From contig NZ_SPNT01000007.1 in NCBI RefSeq assembly GCF_004959855.1, positions 62,001-126,000 on the forward strand: 64,000 bases of DNA, read 5' to 3'. This document shows positions 44,623 to 53,401 of the stretch, piece by piece. The DNA is from Nitratireductor sp. XY-223 (GTDB taxonomy: Bacteria; Pseudomonadota; Alphaproteobacteria; Rhizobiales; Rhizobiaceae). Below the pieces are notes generated by a model. That model saw nothing but the letters and a program-made list of their open reading frames with translations, was not told the DNA's origin and made no database searches. Each line of letters begins with the position of its first letter. Position 1 is the stretch's first letter. Position numbers and translations under genes: made by a program.

Positions 44623-46038
44623 CTACCGCCGTTTCTTGCGTGGCGCATACGGATTGTCGCCCTTGCGGTAGGACACCCGCAGGGGAACGCCGGGCAGGTC
44701 GAAATCCTCGCGCAGCCCGTTGATCAGGTACCGTGTATACGAGGCCGGTAGGGCCTCGGGCCGTGAGCAGGAAATGACGAAACCCGGCGGGCGGGCCTTT
44801 ACCTGCGTCATGTATTTCAACCGGATGCGGCGGCCGGAGACCGCCGGCGGCGGGTGCTGGACCTGCATGGATTCGAGCCAACGATTGAGCCTGGCGGTCG
44901 GAATGCGCCGGTTCCAGACCCGGTGCGTGTCGATCACGCATTGCATCATCTTGTCGAGACCGGAGCCGGTCAGGCCGGACACCGGCACTGCGCGGATGCC
45001 GCGCGCCTGAGGCAGCAGACGCCCGGTCTTTTCCCTCAGATCGGCAAGCGCCTGCTGACGGTCCTCGATCTTGTCCCACTTGTTGAAAACGATGACCGGC
45101 GCCCGACCCTCGCGGATGACGAGATCGGCGATCTGCAGATCCTGCTTCTCGAACGGCACGTCGGCGTCGAGCACGATCACCACGACCTCGGCGAAGCGGA
45201 TGGCTCTAAGCGCATCGGCGACCGAGAGCTTCTCGAGTTTCTCCTGGACGCGCGCCTTGCGGCGCAGACCCGCGGTGTCGAACATCTTGATGCGCCGCCC
45301 CTTCCAATCCCATTCAACGGATATGGAATCGCGCGTGATACCGGCCTCCGGACCGGTCAAAAGCCGCTCCTCGCCGAGAAAGCGGTTGATCAGCGTCGAT
45401 TTGCCGGCGTTCGGCCGGCCGACGATCGCGACCCGCAGCGGCTTGCTTTCGTCATAGTCCTCCGATTCCGCTTCGTCCTCTTCGGACGGGACGATATCGA
45501 CATTGGTGACGGCTTCCTCGTCTTCGGCCGGCAAGGCCCTTTCCTCGCCAAGCGCCGCGACGATGGCATCGCGCAGATCGAGCATGCCTTCGCCGTGCTC
45601 GGCGGAAATGGGACAGGGCTCGCCGAGCCCGAGCCGGAAGGCATCGAGGAGACTTGCCTCCGCGCCCCGCGCCTCGGCCTTGTTGGCAACGAGGACGACC
45701 GGCTTGCCGCGCTTGCGCAGGATGGTTGCCAGCGTCTCGTCGGCCGGTGTCACGCCCATCTTGGCATCGATGAGGAACAGGGCCAGATCGGCCTCGTCGA
45801 TGGCGGCCTCGGTCTGGGCGCGCATGCGGCCTTCGAGGGTATCGGGGCCCGACTCCTCGAGCCCGGCCGTATCGATGATGCCGAACTTCAGGTCGACAAG
45901 GCGAGCCTCGCCGGGACGGCGGTCCCGGGTCACGCCCGGCGTGTCATCGACAAGGGCGAGCTTGCGTCCGGCCAGCCGGTTGAACAATGTCGACTTGCCG
46001 ACATTGGGACGCCCGATAATTGCCACGGAAAATGTCAT
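44623..46038 (-). CDS. der: Ribosome biogenesis GTPase Der
   Basis: The 471-residue protein has two EngA-type GTPase domains. The first P-loop is [13 protein letters not shown] near residue 9, with [10 protein letters not shown] and NKAE. The second is [13 protein letters not shown] near residue 210, with [16 protein letters not shown] and FNKWDK. A KH-like C-terminal domain (about residue 390 onward) contacts rRNA, and the tail is basic ([16 protein letters not shown]). It acts in 50S subunit maturation. The acidic linker between the domains ([20 protein letters not shown]) is longer than in E. coli. The YfgM-like gene lies 39 bases upstream. Confidence 0.96.
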   Translation of the reverse strand: MTFSVAIIGRPNVGKSTLFNRLAGRKLALVDDTPGVTRDRRPGEARLVDLKFGIIDTAGLEESGPDTLEGRMRAQTEAAIDEADLALFLIDAKMGVTPADETLATILRKRGKPVVLVANKAEARGAEASLLDAFRLGLGEPCPISAEHGEGMLDLRDAIVAALGEERALPAEDEEAVTNVDIVPSEEDEAESEDYDESKPLRVAIVGRPNAGKSTLINRFLGEERLLTGPEAGITRDSISVEWDWKGRRIKMFDTAGLRRKARVQEKLEKLSVADALRAIRFAEVVVIVLDADVPFEKQDLQIADLVIREGRAPVIVFNKWDKIEDRQQALADLREKTGRLLPQARGIRAVPVSGLTGSGLDKMMQCVIDTHRVWNRRIPTARLNRWLESMQVQHPPPAVSGRRIRLKYMTQVKARPPGFVISCSRPEALPASYTRYLINGLREDFDLPGVPLRVSYRKGDNPYAPRKKRR

Positions 46039-46077
46039 GTGTCCGACCGTCTCGAGACGACGCAGCGGTCCAATGGG

Positions 46078-46752
46078 TCAGGACTGCTGCCCGCCCTGCC
46101 CGCTGGCGGCGATAACATCCAGCATCAGTTGCGCGCGTTGGGAAATGCCGCCCGGAACACCGGTGTCGCCGGCGATGAGTTCGAACCACTGCCGCGCCTG
46201 TACGAAGTCGCCCTGCTTCCAGGCCGACAGGCCGAGCGCTTCCCTGGCCGAGTGGCGCAACGGATTGTCGGCGCCGCTCAGCGCCTCGGCCTGAACGGCG
46301 ACATCGTCATAGGAGCCGAAATCGACGAGCAGATAGGCGGCCCTGATGCGGGCGATGTCGCGGATGGCGGCCGGAACGCTACGATCGTTGCCGATGGTCG
46401 AAAAGTCGGCGATGGCCGCCTCGTGATCGCCCCTGTCGGCCAGCACCGTGGCAGCGCGCATGCGCGCCAGCGCCGGATAGGATCCGTAGCCGGTGGTCTC
46501 GAGCTCGCGCAGCGCCGCCAGCGCCTCGTCCTGACGGCCCTCGCGGGCAAGATTGAGGGCGGCGAGGAAGGCATCGCCCGACCGCGAGGCCTGGGTCTGC
46601 TGCCAATATTCGTAACCGCGCACGCCGGCCGTGCCGACCACGATCAGTACGGCAAGGCCGATAATGTATTTGCCGAACCGCTTCCAGATCGATTTCATCC
46701 GGTCGGAGCGCAGCTCTTCATCGACCTCGCGGATAAAACTGTCGTCAGACAT
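46078..46752 (-). CDS. YfgM-like membrane protein with TPR domain
   Basis: The 224-residue protein has a cytosolic N-terminus (MSDDSFIREVDEELRSDRMK), one membrane helix (YIIGLAVLIVVGTAGVRGY) and a periplasmic TPR_21-like domain (about residues 50-220). In E. coli the homologue YfgM is a partner of the SecYEG/PpiD export system and lies in a yfgM-bamB-der cluster. Here it precedes der directly with no bamB between. The start at 46752 is the conserved MSDDSFI; six more codons upstream are not supported. Confidence 0.85.
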   Translation of the reverse strand: MSDDSFIREVDEELRSDRMKSIWKRFGKYIIGLAVLIVVGTAGVRGYEYWQQTQASRSGDAFLAALNLAREGRQDEALAALRELETTGYGSYPALARMRAATVLADRGDHEAAIADFSTIGNDRSVPAAIRDIARIRAAYLLVDFGSYDDVAVQAEALSGADNPLRHSAREALGLSAWKQGDFVQARQWFELIAGDTGVPGGISQRAQLMLDVIAASGQGGQQS

Positions 46753-46889
46753 GGTGCCTACCGGATCCACCGGCCCTCAACTCGGCGCGGGCATCGGCCC
46801 GCCGCCATCTGCTCTTCTTGTTCAGGCGGGCCTTGTAGCCGATTTTACAGCGTATGTAAGAAAAAATGTCAAAATTGCTCAATTGCCGC

Positions 46890-47474
46890 TCACAGTACGA
46901 CCGGGGGCACACCGATCAGCCACTCGTGCAGCTTCCAGACGAACAGCACATAGATGGCGGCGCCCGCCACCACGGCGATGACGTCGTTGCGCACCGGTCC
47001 TTGTTCCACATCCTGCGCCTGCCCCTCGGGCACGCGCCGTTTGACCGATATCCGGTCGGCCACCGCCCAGGCCAGGAAGGTGCCGAACAACAGCACCGAT
47101 GCGAGGTCGCCATTGGCCAGCAGATGGGCAAAGGCCCACAGTTTGACCGCCAGAAGCATCGGGTGCTTCAAAACCGCCTTCAGCCTGCCCGTAGGAACGC
47201 CGTAGACGGCGAGCGAAATGAAGGAAAGCAGCATTATGAACAGCGCAATGTGGCTCATCCAGACCGGTGGCGTATAGAGGATAGGCCCCTCGAAGCGGGC
47301 CATTGAAAACCCCCAGATGATCAGGATGAAGCCGACCAGCGAGACCAGCGAATAGGCCCCCTTCCAGGCATTGTCGCCGCGGGTCTCGATAAAGCGGGCG
47401 CGGAAGTCGGGCGCGAATATGCGCACAGAGTGAACGCCCAGGAACAGGATCAGTCCAAGTATCAGTATAAGCAT
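46890..47474 (-). CDS. NnrU family membrane protein
   Basis: The 194-residue protein has about six membrane helices and matches NnrU: LGVHSVRIFAPDFRARFIET, GPILYTPPVWMSHIALFIML and LLAVKLWAFAHLLANGDLAS. The family was named from denitrification gene clusters but is present in many non-denitrifiers, and no other denitrification gene is in the window. Its role is not settled. It starts at the ATG at 47474, divergent from the DksA-like gene with 147 bases between. Confidence 0.87.
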   Translation of the reverse strand: MLILILGLILFLGVHSVRIFAPDFRARFIETRGDNAWKGAYSLVSLVGFILIIWGFSMARFEGPILYTPPVWMSHIALFIMLLSFISLAVYGVPTGRLKAVLKHPMLLAVKLWAFAHLLANGDLASVLLFGTFLAWAVADRISVKRRVPEGQAQDVEQGPVRNDVIAVVAGAAIYVLFVWKLHEWLIGVPPVVL

Positions 47475-47621
47475 GATGTCCCCTCTTGCTTGCCCGGGTC
47501 ACCGCCGCAAACAAGCAAGACGTGCCCCACCGCTGGCTGCCGGCCGTCGATCAAGGTGTTTGCGGCGCGTTCACCATGGCGCCGGACACAACTTGCGTCA
47601 CCGGAATCGCATCCTTAGCAT

Positions 47622-47960
47622 ATGAAAATGGCCATTGATCTTGAAATTGCAAGAACGCGGCTCGCCGCGCGCAAGGCCGAAATAGAGGCCCTGTCGAAGC
47701 TTTCCGAAGAGTCACGATCGACCGTGGTGCTCGACCAGCAGGCGGTCGGCCGGCTGTCGCGCATGGATTCGATGCAGCAGCAGGCCATGGCCGAAGCGCA
47801 GGAGCGCCAGCGCAAGCGCGACCTGGTGCGAATCGAAATGGCCGAGCGGCGAATCAAGGACGGCGAGTACGGCTACTGCACGGAATGTGACGAGGAAATC
47901 CCCGACGGCCGCCTTGAAATCGACCCAATGGCTGAAAAATGTGTGCATTGTGCTTCGTAG
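47622..47960 (+). CDS. TraR/DksA family C4 zinc-finger protein
   Basis: The 112-residue protein has an N-terminal coiled coil (residues 1-75, rich in Glu, Ala and Arg) and a C4 zinc finger (YCTECDEEIPDGRLEIDP, closing with CVHC). It is shorter than DksA (about 150) and resembles the DksA-like proteins that bind in the RNA polymerase secondary channel. Whether it works with ppGpp is unknown. A basic segment (QERQRKRDLVRIEMAERRIK) joins coil and finger. It is monocistronic. Confidence 0.85.
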   Translation: MKMAIDLEIARTRLAARKAEIEALSKLSEESRSTVVLDQQAVGRLSRMDSMQQQAMAEAQERQRKRDLVRIEMAERRIKDGEYGYCTECDEEIPDGRLEIDPMAEKCVHCAS

Positions 47961-48093
47961 CCGAGGCATCCGCCTGACAATGTCACTTGAGTAAATTGCC
48001 CGACCAGGTTCGGCGTTGTATCGTCATCGCGCGGTCGTCACTGCATCAAGCAGTCGCGTGATATTGTGAATTACCCTGAATCCGAAGGGCCTC

Positions 48094-49083
48094 ATGTTCA
48101 AGTTGTACAAACTCACCGCGATCGTATTTCTATCCGCATTGCTCGTACCGCAAACCCAGGCAAAGGACACCAGACCGGAACAGCTCGTCATCGTCTCGTT
48201 CGACGGCGCGCACGACAATGATCTGTGGCAAAAGAGCCGGGATATCGCCCGGCGAACCGGCGCGCGCTTCACCTATTTCCTGTCCTGTACGTTCCTCATG
48301 ACGAAGGACCAGAGATGGTCTTACAAGGCTCCCGCACAGAAGGCCGGACGCTCCAATGTGGGATTTGCGAGGGACGAGGCCGAGGTGCAGAGGCGGCTTG
48401 ACCATATCTGGCAGGCGCGCAACGAAGGCCACGAGATTGCCAGCCACGCCTGCGGACATTTCGACGGCGGCGACTGGAGCGAGCGTCAGTGGCGGTCCGA
48501 GCTCTCGGCATTTTCAAAGACAATGGAAGACGCTTGGTCGAATGCAGGCGTGGCGGACCGGGAACCGGAAGGCTGGCAGGCTTTCGTCCGCGAGGACGTG
48601 ACCGGATTCAGGGCGCCTTACCTGTCGACCAACGGCAATCTGAACCCCGCCCTGAAAAAATCCGGCTACGCCTATGATGCGAGCGGCGTGTCGCGCGGGC
48701 CGGTGCAACCGCGCACGGGCCTCGCCTTCAGCACGTTCGATCTGCCGCTCATTCCCGAGGGTCCTGGCAACAGGCGGGTGATCGCCATGGACTACAACAT
48801 GTTCGTGCGCCACTCCGGCGGCATCGAGAACGCGGCCAAGTCCGGGGTCTATGAGGAGCGCGCCTACCAGGCCTTCCGGCGCGCCTTCGACCGGCAATAC
48901 CGGGGGCCGCGCCGGCCGCTGCAGATCGGGATGCATTTCGTCGAAATGAACGGCGGAGCCTATTGGCGGGCGGTGGAGCGGCTCTTAAGCGATGTCTGCG
49001 GCCGAGAGGACGTTTCCTGCATCACCTATGCCGGCGCGCTCGACACCATCAAGGCGCGAAGCCGCGTCGACGGCGGCGCATAG
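48094..49083 (+). CDS. Polysaccharide deacetylase family protein, exported
   Basis: The 329-residue protein has a signal peptide (MFKLYKLTAIVFLSALLVPQ, cut after TQA near residue 23). The deacetylase motifs are VIVSFDGAHDNDLW (with the metal-binding Asp) and GHEIASHACGHFDGG (H-x3-H metal ligands). GFRAPYLSTNGNL contains the conserved Arg. Family members remove N- or O-acetyl groups from chitin, peptidoglycan or other glycans. The last segment (CGREDVSCITYAGALDTIKA) holds two Cys that could pair in the periplasm. It stands alone and is convergent with bacA. Confidence 0.87.
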   Translation: MFKLYKLTAIVFLSALLVPQTQAKDTRPEQLVIVSFDGAHDNDLWQKSRDIARRTGARFTYFLSCTFLMTKDQRWSYKAPAQKAGRSNVGFARDEAEVQRRLDHIWQARNEGHEIASHACGHFDGGDWSERQWRSELSAFSKTMEDAWSNAGVADREPEGWQAFVREDVTGFRAPYLSTNGNLNPALKKSGYAYDASGVSRGPVQPRTGLAFSTFDLPLIPEGPGNRRVIAMDYNMFVRHSGGIENAAKSGVYEERAYQAFRRAFDRQYRGPRRPLQIGMHFVEMNGGAYWRAVERLLSDVCGREDVSCITYAGALDTIKARSRVDGGA

Positions 49084-49101
49084 AAACCCATCATCTCCAG
49101 T

Positions 49102-50388
49102 TTAAGGACGTTCTGCCTCGATCACCGATGAAAGCGGATCGGACGAGGCATCGATGCGCGCCAGATAGGCCTGGTCAATCTCCGGCAACGGCTCGTTCCT
49201 GATCGCGGCCTCGAATGCCTTCAGCCTTTTGTAGATCGACATCAGCTCGACGATCGTCGTCCACGAGTTCACCAGGTACTGGAACGAATTGGAGACCTGG
49301 GCAAAGGCCGTCAGGATCTGCTGAATGAGGCCGAGGGTGATCTTGCCGGCGGTAATCGTCGGAATGAGTATGAAATAGGCAAAGATGTTGTCCGCCTGCA
49401 GGAAAAAGCCCCGGGCAATATTGAAGTACATATAGTGGAAATAGAGGCGAAAATAGTTCTTGCGGACATTGTTGAAGAGTTCGGCGACGGTCGGCGGCTG
49501 CGCCCTTTTCTCATCGTCCTCGCCATAGACCAGCTCCTTGCGGTAGGCCGCCTCGACCCGCTGGTTCTTGAACTCCAGACCGGGCAGCTTGATCCCGACA
49601 ACGGATAAAAGCACTGTGCCGAAGAGCGACCAGAATATCGCGGCCGTGAACAGAGGCGACGGGATTTCGCCGATGATCGGCAATTCGCTGACATAGCCCG
49701 ACAGGCTCCACAGGACCGGCAGGAACGCAAACAGCGTCATGACGGAATCGACCATGCTGACGCCGAGCCCTTCCATGATGCCGGCGAAGCGCATGGTGTC
49801 TTCCTGGACACGCTGCGAGGCGCCCTCGATATGCCGGACCTCTTTCCAGCGCGACATGTAGTAATTGTTCATGGCGGTGCGCCAGCGGAAGATGTAGTGG
49901 CTGACGAGAAACCGGGTGGCGACAAAGACGGCCATGGCCATGAAGGCGATGTAACCGAAGATCATGATGAGACCGTAAAGGTCGGCGGCGGTCACCGTCC
50001 CCTCGCCCTCCAGTGCCGATTGAACGGAATCGAAGAACGGTCTGCGCCAGTTGTTGAGCGCCACGGAAACCTGGACGGAAAAATAGGTGGAAAACAGTAT
50101 CAGTGCCGAGCCGAGCACCGACCAGATGAACCATGGATGCGGCGAAAAGCGATACCAGAAGACCGCGAAGATCGCGACGACAACGGCGTAATAGACGTAG
50201 AACCACAAAAAGCTCTGGGTCCAGAAATAGCGGATGCCGACAACTTCCGCGTCGTCCGGTGCGAATTCAAACCCCAGCGCGGTACCGATCCCGGTCCCGT
50301 ACATGTACCAGATGAAAGCCGACAATAAGGCCCAGGCGACCGCGGACAGGAAAAACACCTTGGGCTGAGGAAAGAAGGATTTGAACAC
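49102..50388 (-). CDS. bacA: BacA/SbmA-type peptide antibiotic transporter
   Basis: The 428-residue membrane protein begins [19 protein letters not shown] and shows the SbmA/BacA core: [60 protein letters not shown] and [16 protein letters not shown]. Members import proline-rich and other peptides by proton motive force. In rhizobia BacA also matters for lipid A very-long-chain fatty acids and for legume symbiosis. Length is normal. A pair of overlapping GTCA/TGAC dyads lies upstream at 50422-50442. Confidence 0.92.
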   Translation of the reverse strand: MFKSFFPQPKVFFLSAVAWALLSAFIWYMYGTGIGTALGFEFAPDDAEVVGIRYFWTQSFLWFYVYYAVVVAIFAVFWYRFSPHPWFIWSVLGSALILFSTYFSVQVSVALNNWRRPFFDSVQSALEGEGTVTAADLYGLIMIFGYIAFMAMAVFVATRFLVSHYIFRWRTAMNNYYMSRWKEVRHIEGASQRVQEDTMRFAGIMEGLGVSMVDSVMTLFAFLPVLWSLSGYVSELPIIGEIPSPLFTAAIFWSLFGTVLLSVVGIKLPGLEFKNQRVEAAYRKELVYGEDDEKRAQPPTVAELFNNVRKNYFRLYFHYMYFNIARGFFLQADNIFAYFILIPTITAGKITLGLIQQILTAFAQVSNSFQYLVNSWTTIVELMSIYKRLKAFEAAIRNEPLPEIDQAYLARIDASSDPLSSVIEAERP

Positions 50389-50421
50389 GGTTCGTCTCTT
50401 CCGGTTTGCTGCTTGTTATAT

Positions 50422-50442
50422 TGACGGAGTCAAATATCTGAC
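50422..50442. promoter_or_regulatory. Overlapping GTCA/TGAC dyads upstream of bacA
   Basis: TGACGGAGTCA (50422-50432) and GTCAAATATCTGAC (50429-50442) share their central GTCA. They lie 34-54 bases before the bacA ATG. They may be an operator; no protein is assigned. Confidence 0.3.
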
Positions 50443-50502
50443 CGCCCATTAACGCATTTTACCTGGAACGAATACCTATGGCCGAACACCAGGCTTTGCA
50501 TA

Positions 50503-51714
50503 TCACAATTGCGTTCCCTGCGCGTGTGTCGCGGCCATGGCCGCCAGGACCGCCGCCAGGATGAGCGCTGCGGCGGCAACCAGGCTGCCTGACGTATATG
50601 TGCCGGAAATCTCGGCGAGATACCCCGCCACGATCGGACCGATGATCTGGCCGGTGCCGAAGCATGCGGTCATGATGGCAAGCGCCCGCCGGGGCGACCG
50701 TCCGGCAAGCAGCCGCCCGGCCTGCAGGCCGTAGGCGGTTATGGCGATGAAGGTGGCGCCGAGCAGCGCACCGCCGACGAAGGGCCCGATCGGCAGCGGC
50801 ACCAGCACGCTGGCGGCGACACCGGCCGCCTCCACCACGCAGCCGGCCGAAAAGGCCGCAAACAGGCTGAAATGCCTGCGGAACGGGGCCCACAGGACCA
50901 GCGAGAAGGTCGCCGCGATGCCGGTCGCCATCCAGACCCAGCCTTCCAGCGGCGATTGCCCGGCGCCGCCGCGAACGATCGCCACGAGAAATGTCGCGGT
51001 GACGATGTAGCCGATGCCGAACAGGCCGTAGGCGGCAGAAATCAGCAGCAAGGGCCGATCCCAAACGAGCGGCGGTTCCTTCCTGCCGTTGGCGGAATGC
51101 GCCGGGTCGGCACGCACCAGGACGGTGGCGACCAGCGCTCCGGCTGCCGCCAGCAAGGCCGAGGCGTACCAGCCGACCGGCCAGTGCGCGTCAGCCCGCA
51201 GCAGGATCATGAGCAGGATCGCCGATATGATCATTCCGATGCCAACACCGCTGAAATGGACCGCCTGAAGGTCGTGGCGGCCGGCAACGTCGAAATGGCT
51301 GAAGATGATGGTCGACACGAAAATCATCGAAAAGGCGCTGGCGATGCCCGCAGCAAAACGAATGGCGGCCAGCGCCAGCACTCCATCGACCAGCGGTATG
51401 GCCGCCAGCAGCACCGTCGTGGCGACCAGGCCGCCGACGAAGACCCGCCGCTCGATGCCCGCGGCCCAGCCGTAGGCGGCAAGGACAGCGCCAAGAAGAT
51501 AGCCGACATAGTTGGCAGAGGCGATGAAGCCGGCATCGGCCGGGTTGAGGCCGAGACCCTGCATGAGATCCGGCAATAGCGGCGTATAGACGAACCGTCC
51601 GAGCCCCATGGCAACGGCCATGGCAACCAGCCCACCGGCTGCCAGCCGGACGACGGACGGATGGGATTGATGTTCGGCGGGAACCGTATCCGCCTTCCGG
51701 TTGCCGAGAGACAT
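50503..51714 (-). CDS. YbfB/YjiJ family MFS transporter
   Basis: The 403-residue protein has twelve membrane helices. AVAMGLGRFVYTPLLPDLMQ at its start is the signature of the YbfB/YjiJ group. FSMIFVSTIIFSHFDVAGRH and AYGLQAGRLLAGRSPRRALA follow at the expected places. No substrate is known for the group; it probably exports small molecules. The start is the ATG at 51714 (MSLGNRKADT). It is divergent from the ArsR regulator gene and shares its promoter region, so joint control is possible. Confidence 0.88.
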   Translation of the reverse strand: MSLGNRKADTVPAEHQSHPSVVRLAAGGLVAMAVAMGLGRFVYTPLLPDLMQGLGLNPADAGFIASANYVGYLLGAVLAAYGWAAGIERRVFVGGLVATTVLLAAIPLVDGVLALAAIRFAAGIASAFSMIFVSTIIFSHFDVAGRHDLQAVHFSGVGIGMIISAILLMILLRADAHWPVGWYASALLAAAGALVATVLVRADPAHSANGRKEPPLVWDRPLLLISAAYGLFGIGYIVTATFLVAIVRGGAGQSPLEGWVWMATGIAATFSLVLWAPFRRHFSLFAAFSAGCVVEAAGVAASVLVPLPIGPFVGGALLGATFIAITAYGLQAGRLLAGRSPRRALAIMTACFGTGQIIGPIVAGYLAEISGTYTSGSLVAAAALILAAVLAAMAATHAQGTQL

Positions 51715-51799
51715 GCGCGAGCTATGGCATTGCGTCGCGTTGCGCGCAAGGCCGGTTTTCATCTAACTGCACACGGGGACCGCGATCGAAAGAGCCGGC

Positions 51800-51828
51800 T
51801 TGACAGTGCTAATATTTAACATTAGTGT
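51800..51828 (+). promoter_or_regulatory. Promoter with overlapping dyad operator for the ArsR operon
   Basis: TTGACA (51800-51805) and TAGTGT (51823-51828) are 17 bases apart. The inverted repeat CTAATATTTAACATTAG (51809-51825) fills the spacer and enters the -10. It is well placed for repression by the ArsR-type protein encoded 25 bases downstream. Confidence 0.55.
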
Positions 51829-51850
51829 TATTTAACCAATGAGGTAAATA

Positions 51851-52195
51851 ATGAACGTGCAGCACATATTCTCCGCCCTGTCGGATCCAACGCGTTTCGC
51901 GATCGTCGAACAGCTCCTTGAAAAGGGCGACCAGACGGCGGGCTCGCTTGCCGAACCTTTCAACATCTCCAAGCCGGCCATCTCAAGGCATTTGAAGGTG
52001 CTGGAGGAAGCCGGCGTGATCGAGCGCAAGATCGACCGGCAGTTCCGATCCTTTAGCGTGCGCCCGCAGAGCCTGCGCAGCCTGGATGACTGGATCGGGC
52101 GTTACCGCCGCTTCTGGCAGACATCGTTCGACCGGCTGGAAAAAGTCCTGCAGGACAACAAGGAAAAGGAAAACAAAGATGACGACCGTGATTGA
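51851..52195 (+). CDS. ArsR-family winged-helix repressor
   Basis: The 114-residue protein is a compact winged helix: MNVQHIFSALSDPTRFAIVE, SLAEPFNISKPAISRHLKVL and EEAGVIERKIDRQFRSFSV. It lacks the ELCVCDL metal motif of metal-sensing ArsR proteins, so it probably senses something else or is non-inducible, as in many ArsR-SRPBCC pairs. GAGG precedes the ATG. It overlaps the SRPBCC gene by 17 bases in another frame. Autorepression through the operator at 51809-51825 is likely. Confidence 0.9.
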   Translation: MNVQHIFSALSDPTRFAIVEQLLEKGDQTAGSLAEPFNISKPAISRHLKVLEEAGVIERKIDRQFRSFSVRPQSLRSLDDWIGRYRRFWQTSFDRLEKVLQDNKEKENKDDDRD

Positions 52196-52625
52196 CGATC
52201 AGGTGCTCTACATCGAGCGCACCATCGCAGCCCCGCCCGACAAGGTCTTCGATGCATGGATCAACCCGGACATGCTGATTCAGTGGTGGGGCCCGGAAGG
52301 CATGAGCATTCCCAAGCACAACCTTGATGTGCGCGAGGGCGGCAGCTGGGAGACGACCATGCGCAACGCGGAAGGCGGCGAAGTCATTGTCTCCGGGATC
52401 TACAAGGCGATCGACCGACCCAACCGGCTGGTCTTCACCTGGGCCTGGCACCAGCCCGACGGCTCGCGCGGAGAGGAAACCGAAATCACGGTCACATTCG
52501 AAGCCGTTGACCGCGGCACCAAGATGAAGCTCGACCAACGCGCGTTCGCCGAAGTCAGCAATCGCGACAATCACCGCATGGGCTGGGATTCGAGCTTCAA
52601 CTGCCTCGACAAACTGTTTGAATAG
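52179..52625 (+). CDS. SRPBCC/AHSA1 domain protein
   Basis: The 148-residue protein has the START/Bet v1-like fold of the AHSA1 group: IERTIAAPPDKVFDAWINPD, IQWWGPEGM and the C-terminal RMGWDSSFNCLDKLFE. Members bind hydrophobic ligands in a deep pocket; the ligand is unknown. AGGAAAAGG lies upstream of the ATG. The gene overlaps the ArsR gene and is followed at 11 bases by the DUF899 gene, so the three are one operon. Confidence 0.88.
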   Translation: MTTVIDDQVLYIERTIAAPPDKVFDAWINPDMLIQWWGPEGMSIPKHNLDVREGGSWETTMRNAEGGEVIVSGIYKAIDRPNRLVFTWAWHQPDGSRGEETEITVTFEAVDRGTKMKLDQRAFAEVSNRDNHRMGWDSSFNCLDKLFE

Positions 52626-52636
52626 GGAGAAGAGCC

Positions 52637-53347
52637 ATGCAGGATCATGCCGTTGTTTCTCGCGAAGAGTGGCTGAAAGCGCGGGTTGCGCTGCTTGAGC
52701 GCGAAAAAGCCTTTAACCGCGAACGCGACGCGCTCAGCCATGAGCGCCAGGCGCTGCCATGGGTCGAGGTGACCAAGGACTACACATTCGACACCGCCGC
52801 CGGCAAGAAGTCGCTGGGCGACCTCTTCGGCGAAAACAGCCAGCTTGTCGTCTACCACTTCATGTACGGACCGGACTGGGAGGCAGGCTGCAAGAGCTGC
52901 TCGTTCCTGGCCGACAGCTTCGACCGCAATGTCGTGCACCTGGCGGCACGGGACGTTACGCTCGTCGCCGTTTCGCGGGCGCCGCTCGAAACGCTAGACG
53001 CCTTCAAGAAACGCATGGGCTGGAGCTTCGACTGGATCTCATCGCTCGGCAGCGACTTCAACTACGACTTCGAAGTCTCGTTCACAGAAGAAGCGCGGGA
53101 AAAGGGGACCATCCGCTACAATTACCGGGCCAGCGAATTCCCGGCGGATGAAGCTCCGGGGGTCAGCGTCTTCTACAAGGACGCCGACGGAAAGATCTTC
53201 CACACCTATTCGACCTATGCGCGCGGTCTCGACATGCTGATCGCCTGTTACCATTTCCTCGATCTCGTTCCCAAGGGACGCGACGAGAACCAGCTGCCCT
53301 ACCCGATGGACTGGATCCGCCTTCGGGACGAATACGGCAAGGCGTAA
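52637..53347 (+). CDS. DUF899 family thioredoxin-like protein
   Basis: The 236-residue protein has the DUF899 pattern: SREEWLKARVALLEREKAFN, LPWVEVTKDYTFDT, VVYHFMYGPDWEAGCKSCSF and FYKDADGKIFHTYSTYARG. The C-x2-C in GCKSCSFLAD is in the thioredoxin position, so redox activity is possible. GGGAGA precedes the ATG. It is the last gene of the ArsR-SRPBCC-DUF899 operon and ends at a strong terminator. The biological role of the family is not known. Confidence 0.88.
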   Translation: MQDHAVVSREEWLKARVALLEREKAFNRERDALSHERQALPWVEVTKDYTFDTAAGKKSLGDLFGENSQLVVYHFMYGPDWEAGCKSCSFLADSFDRNVVHLAARDVTLVAVSRAPLETLDAFKKRMGWSFDWISSLGSDFNYDFEVSFTEEAREKGTIRYNYRASEFPADEAPGVSVFYKDADGKIFHTYSTYARGLDMLIACYHFLDLVPKGRDENQLPYPMDWIRLRDEYGKA

Positions 53348-53373
53348 CCGGAAACTGCCGGCAAAACCTGATG

Positions 53374-53397
53374 ACAGGCCGCCTCGCGGCCTGTTTT
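53374..53397. terminator. Rho-independent terminator, probably bidirectional
   Basis: ACAGGCCGC and GCGGCCTGT form a perfect 9-bp stem around CTC, followed by TTTCG on the plus strand. It separates the convergent DUF899 operon and histidine kinase gene. Confidence 0.88.
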
Positions 53398-53401
53398 CGT
53401 A

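Noticed and set aside
44854-46953. 699-codon open frame on the plus strand
   Set aside because: It is antisense to der and the YfgM-like gene, both clearly coding by motifs.
46890-47474. Denitrification cluster implied by nnrU
   Set aside because: No nitrite, nitric oxide or nitrous oxide reductase gene occurs in the window.
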